From assembly GCF_008727815.1 (NCBI RefSeq), contig NZ_CP044230.1, positions 1,658,001-1,722,000 of the forward strand: DNA of 64,000 nt, read 5' to 3'. The notes under the pieces were generated by a model. It made no database searches, was not told the origin of the DNA, and was given only the letters and a program-made list of their open reading frames with translations. The position numbers were made by a program, and so were the translations under genes. This document shows positions 61,377 to 64,000 of the stretch, in pieces (positions within the stretch are counted from its first letter, which is position 1; each line of letters starts with the position of its first letter). This DNA is from Streptococcus sp. LPB0220. GTDB lineage: Bacteria; Bacillota; Bacilli; Lactobacillales; Streptococcaceae.

Positions 61377-62444
61377 TTATAGGACAATCAATTCTTTAGG
61401 AGCAAGAGTCAAGACTTCACAGCCAGTTTCTGTGATCAAGAGGTCATCTTCGATCCGCACACCAGAGAGGCCTTCGATATAAATACCTGGCTCATCTGTC
61501 AAGACCATCCCTGCTTGAATCGCTTCTTTAGAAGTTTGGCTGAAGTATGGCTCTTCGTGGATATCTAGCCCAATTCCATGACCGATTCCATGCGTGAAGT
61601 ATTGACCATAGCCGGCTGCCTCGATCACATCACGTGGGATTTTATCAAAATCACGGAAGCCAAGTCCATCTTTAGCCGCAGCAATCAAGGCTTGATTGGC
61701 TTTCAAAACGGTTTCGTAAATTTCTCTTTCCTTGTCGCTGACATGTCCTGCATAGATAGTCCGTGTCATATCACTGACATAGTGATCATACAAGCAACCA
61801 AAATCAAGGGTCAAGGCATCTCCTGCTGAAATGACCCGATCACTTGGAGTCGCGTGAGGCATGGCAGAGCGTTCACCAGCTGCTGAAATAATATCGAAAG
61901 ATACACCAGAAGCTCCCAACTCCCGCATTCTAAAATCGAGGAAAGTCGCTGCTTCCAACTCTGTCGTTTTCCCTACCTTAATATAGTCTAAAATATCATG
62001 GAAGGCTTGGTCAGAGATGCTACAAGCTTTTTTAATGGCCGCAATCTCCGTTTCATCTTTAATCAAGCGCAATTCCATTACAAAGTTCGCTAGAGATTGA
62101 AGGCTAATGCCACTGAAAACAGAAGCCATACGGGCATGGTAGGCTACCGTCACTTCGTCCTCAAAACCAAGTTCTTTGATGCCAAGGTCCTTAACGATCT
62201 CTGCAGCTGCAGTCAACTCATCGCGGGTTTCCACAATCTCTACAAAGGGGAAACAAGTCGCATGGGCATGGATGGTGTAGCGCGAATCTGTAAAGAGGAC
62301 CACGCGTTCTTCTGTCACCAAAGCGGTCCCGTTTGAACCCCAGAAATTGGTCAAATAATAAACATTTTTCAAATTGTTAATCAATACCGCTTTGAGGTTT
62401 TGGGCTTTCATTTTGTTTCTTAAGTTGCTGATCCGTTGATTCAT
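61377..62444 (-). CDS. Xaa-Pro dipeptidase/aminopeptidase (M24B)
   Basis: A 355-aa pita-bread metallopeptidase that cleaves X-Pro bonds. Metal ligands appear in order: [17 protein letters not shown] (two Asp), [15 protein letters not shown] (His), [10 protein letters not shown] (Glu) and [10 protein letters not shown] (Glu). The N-terminal creatinase-like domain covers residues 1-125. Its ATG overlaps the uvrA stop by 4 bp, an arrangement conserved in streptococci. Called PepQ or PepP in relatives; sequence alone does not decide. Confidence 0.92.
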   Translation of the reverse strand: MNQRISNLRNKMKAQNLKAVLINNLKNVYYLTNFWGSNGTALVTEERVVLFTDSRYTIHAHATCFPFVEIVETRDELTAAAEIVKDLGIKELGFEDEVTVAYHARMASVFSGISLQSLANFVMELRLIKDETEIAAIKKACSISDQAFHDILDYIKVGKTTELEAATFLDFRMRELGASGVSFDIISAAGERSAMPHATPSDRVISAGDALTLDFGCLYDHYVSDMTRTIYAGHVSDKEREIYETVLKANQALIAAAKDGLGFRDFDKIPRDVIEAAGYGQYFTHGIGHGIGLDIHEEPYFSQTSKEAIQAGMVLTDEPGIYIEGLSGVRIEDDLLITETGCEVLTLAPKELIVL

Positions 62445-64000
62445 TGTAATTTTCCTTTCAAATATTTTCCTGTGTAGCTAGCAGGATTTGCTGCTACCTC
62501 TTCTGGTGTTCCGGTCGCAATAATAGTTCCGCCACCGACACCGCCTTCGGGTCCTAAATCGATGATATGATCTGCTGTCTTAATGACATCCAAATTGTGC
62601 TCAATCACAAGGACCGTATTGCCATCATCCACAAATCGTTCTAAGACTTTGATCAAGCGGGAAATATCTTCAGTATGGAGTCCGGTCGTTGGTTCATCCA
62701 AGATATAGAAGGATTTTCCTGTAGAGCGCTTGTGCAATTCAGAAGCCAACTTCATCCGCTGCGCTTCCCCTCCTGAAAGAGTGGTCGCTGGTTGCCCCAG
62801 CGTTACATAGCCCAAGCCCACATCTTGGATGGTCTTGAGTTTGCGTTCAATTTTTGGAATGTGCTTGAAGAATTCAACTGCCTTATTGACCGTCATATCC
62901 AGCACTTCTGCAATATTTTTTTCCTTGTAGTGGACTTCGAGGGTCTCACTATTGTATCGACGTCCATGGCAGACTTCACAAGGGACGAAGACATCCGGCA
63001 AGAAGTGCATTTCAATCTTGATGATCCCATCTCCTGAGCAGGCCTCACAACGCCCGCCCTTGACATTGAAACTAAAGCGGCCTTTTTTATAGCCCCGAAT
63101 TTTGGCTTCATTGGTCTGAGCAAAGAGATCTCGAATGTCATCGAAGACACCTGTATAAGTTGCTGGATTGGAACGAGGGGTCCGACCGATCGGGCTTTGA
63201 TCAATGTCGATCAAGCGATCGATATGCTCAATCCCCTGAATGGTCTTGTATTTCCCTGGTTTTTCCGAATTGCGGTTGAGCTTTTGAGCGATGGCTTTTT
63301 TCAAGATGCCATTGATCAAGGTCGATTTTCCAGAACCGGAAACTCCAGTGACTGCGATGAATTTTCCTAGAGGAAAGCGCGCTGTGATATCTTGTAAGTT
63401 ATTCTCACTGGCTCCTGTAATTTCAATAGAACGACCATTTCCTGAACGGCGCTCTGTTGGAACCGGAATCTTGCGCTTGCCGGACAAGTACTGACCCGTG
63501 ATGGATTTGCTGTTGCGAGCCACCTGCTTTGGAGTTCCTGCTGCAACGATCTCTCCCCCAAAGACACCGGCACCTGGGCCGACGTCGATCAGGTAGTCTG
63601 CCTCTCTCATGGTATCTTCATCATGTTCGACGACGATCAAGGTGTTGCCTAAATCGCGCATTTTCTTGAGACTGGCAATCAGGCGGTCATTGTCCCTTTG
63701 ATGGAGGCCGATAGACGGCTCATCCAAGATGTAAAGGACACCAGAGAGGTTGGAACCGATCTGGGTTGCCAGGCGAATGCGCTGGCTTTCTCCACCCGAT
63801 AAGGTTCCAGCCGATCGTGACAGGGTCAAGTAATTGAGCCCCACATTGTTTAAGAAGGTCAAGCGATCTTTAATCTCTTTTAGGATCGGTCTTGCAATCG
63901 TAGCTTCATTGTCCGTTAAAACCAACTGATCCACAGCTTTTAAGTGGTCCGCAATTGATAGATCTGACACTTCCCCGATATGCATCCCCTTTTCTCCTCC
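62441..64000 (-). CDS. uvrA: Excinuclease ABC subunit A, C-terminal part
   Basis: About 520 codons of the roughly 940-residue UvrA; the 5' part lies beyond the right edge. UvrA recognises bulky DNA damage in nucleotide-excision repair. Seen: the first-domain signature [12 protein letters not shown], then the second ATPase with Walker [12 protein letters not shown], the zinc finger region [10 protein letters not shown] and CEVCHG, and the second signature [12 protein letters not shown] with Walker [11 protein letters not shown]. The frame is open to base 64000, so the Met at 63985 is internal. Confidence 0.96.
   Translation of the reverse strand, partial: GGEKGMHIGEVSDLSIADHLKAVDQLVLTDNEATIARPILKEIKDRLTFLNNVGLNYLTLSRSAGTLSGGESQRIRLATQIGSNLSGVLYILDEPSIGLHQRDNDRLIASLKKMRDLGNTLIVVEHDEDTMREADYLIDVGPGAGVFGGEIVAAGTPKQVARNSKSITGQYLSGKRKIPVPTERRSGNGRSIEITGASENNLQDITARFPLGKFIAVTGVSGSGKSTLINGILKKAIAQKLNRNSEKPGKYKTIQGIEHIDRLIDIDQSPIGRTPRSNPATYTGVFDDIRDLFAQTNEAKIRGYKKGRFSFNVKGGRCEACSGDGIIKIEMHFLPDVFVPCEVCHGRRYNSETLEVHYKEKNIAEVLDMTVNKAVEFFKHIPKIERKLKTIQDVGLGYVTLGQPATTLSGGEAQRMKLASELHKRSTGKSFYILDEPTTGLHTEDISRLIKVLERFVDDGNTVLVIEHNLDVIKTADHIIDLGPEGGVGGGTIIATGTPEEVAANPASYTGKYLKGKLQ

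Noticed and set aside
1..64000. CRISPR arrays, tRNA or rRNA genes, insertion sequences
   Set aside because: No regularly spaced direct repeats, no cloverleaf with CCA-type acceptor end and tRNA consensus arms, no rRNA sequence and no transposase motif were seen.

Overview
The window is chromosomal DNA from a low-GC Gram-positive bacterium, almost certainly a viridans-group Streptococcus (mitis/sanguinis/parasanguinis-like). The evidence is the gene content and order (recG-alr-acpS-aroF-secA; scrK-scrA-scrB-scrR; gatCAB; codY-pncA; efp-asp23-nusB), a BOX repeat, a streptococcal MET-box palindrome, and an accessory-Sec type GtfA/GtfB pair. Species assignment is inference. No rRNA, tRNA, CRISPR array, prophage or intact insertion sequence was seen. 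Most genes lie on the minus strand.

Layout. 1-3.4 kb: 3' end of rsmG (+), then a nucleoside phosphorylase / SDR / PfkB-kinase run (-) with a tiny relic of an ABC ATPase start. 3.5-7 kb: a DUF4299-like gene with a cre site, trhO, and an XRE-regulator plus two-membrane-protein cassette flanked by two copies of one terminator. 7-15 kb: methionine/amino-acid uptake region (M20 hydrolase, two lipoprotein receptors, M20 dipeptidase, metN, metI, an ECF S component) behind a perfect MET-box. 15-21 kb: EamA exporter, butanediol dehydrogenase with cre on its -10, gatCAB. 21-26 kb: GT8, GT2, gtfB and gtfA with no SecA2/SecY2 or serine-rich adhesin nearby. 26-32 kb: codY-pncA, aminotransferase, uspA, a cloverleaf-like palindromic element, a HAD/PRA-PH fusion and asparaginase. 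32-42 kb: recG, alr, acpS, aroF, secA and a KimA-like K+ importer with a terminator in its leader. 42-51 kb: MerR/TipAL regulator with a BOX as its 5' leader, manA, queG, GNAT, PAP2, and a MarR-controlled heterodimeric ABC exporter. 51-57.4 kb: peptide deformylase homologue and the sucrose regulon. 57.6-64 kb: nusB, asp23-family, efp, an SPFH protein with a TIM44-like zinc-ribbon membrane protein, Xaa-Pro peptidase, and the C-terminal half of uvrA.

The most distinctive non-coding signal is a ~175 bp structured repeat present four times (510-684, 41946-42120, 51441-51616, 57456-57638). Three copies are nearly identical. The fourth has diverged in sequence but keeps the same three-hairpin design with paired (compensatory) changes, so the folded structure itself appears to be under selection. 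I do not recognise it as BOX or RUP. Spurious ORFs run through it and would give the deformylase gene a false N-terminus.

All calls rest on reading the sequence and remembered family features; no database search was run.
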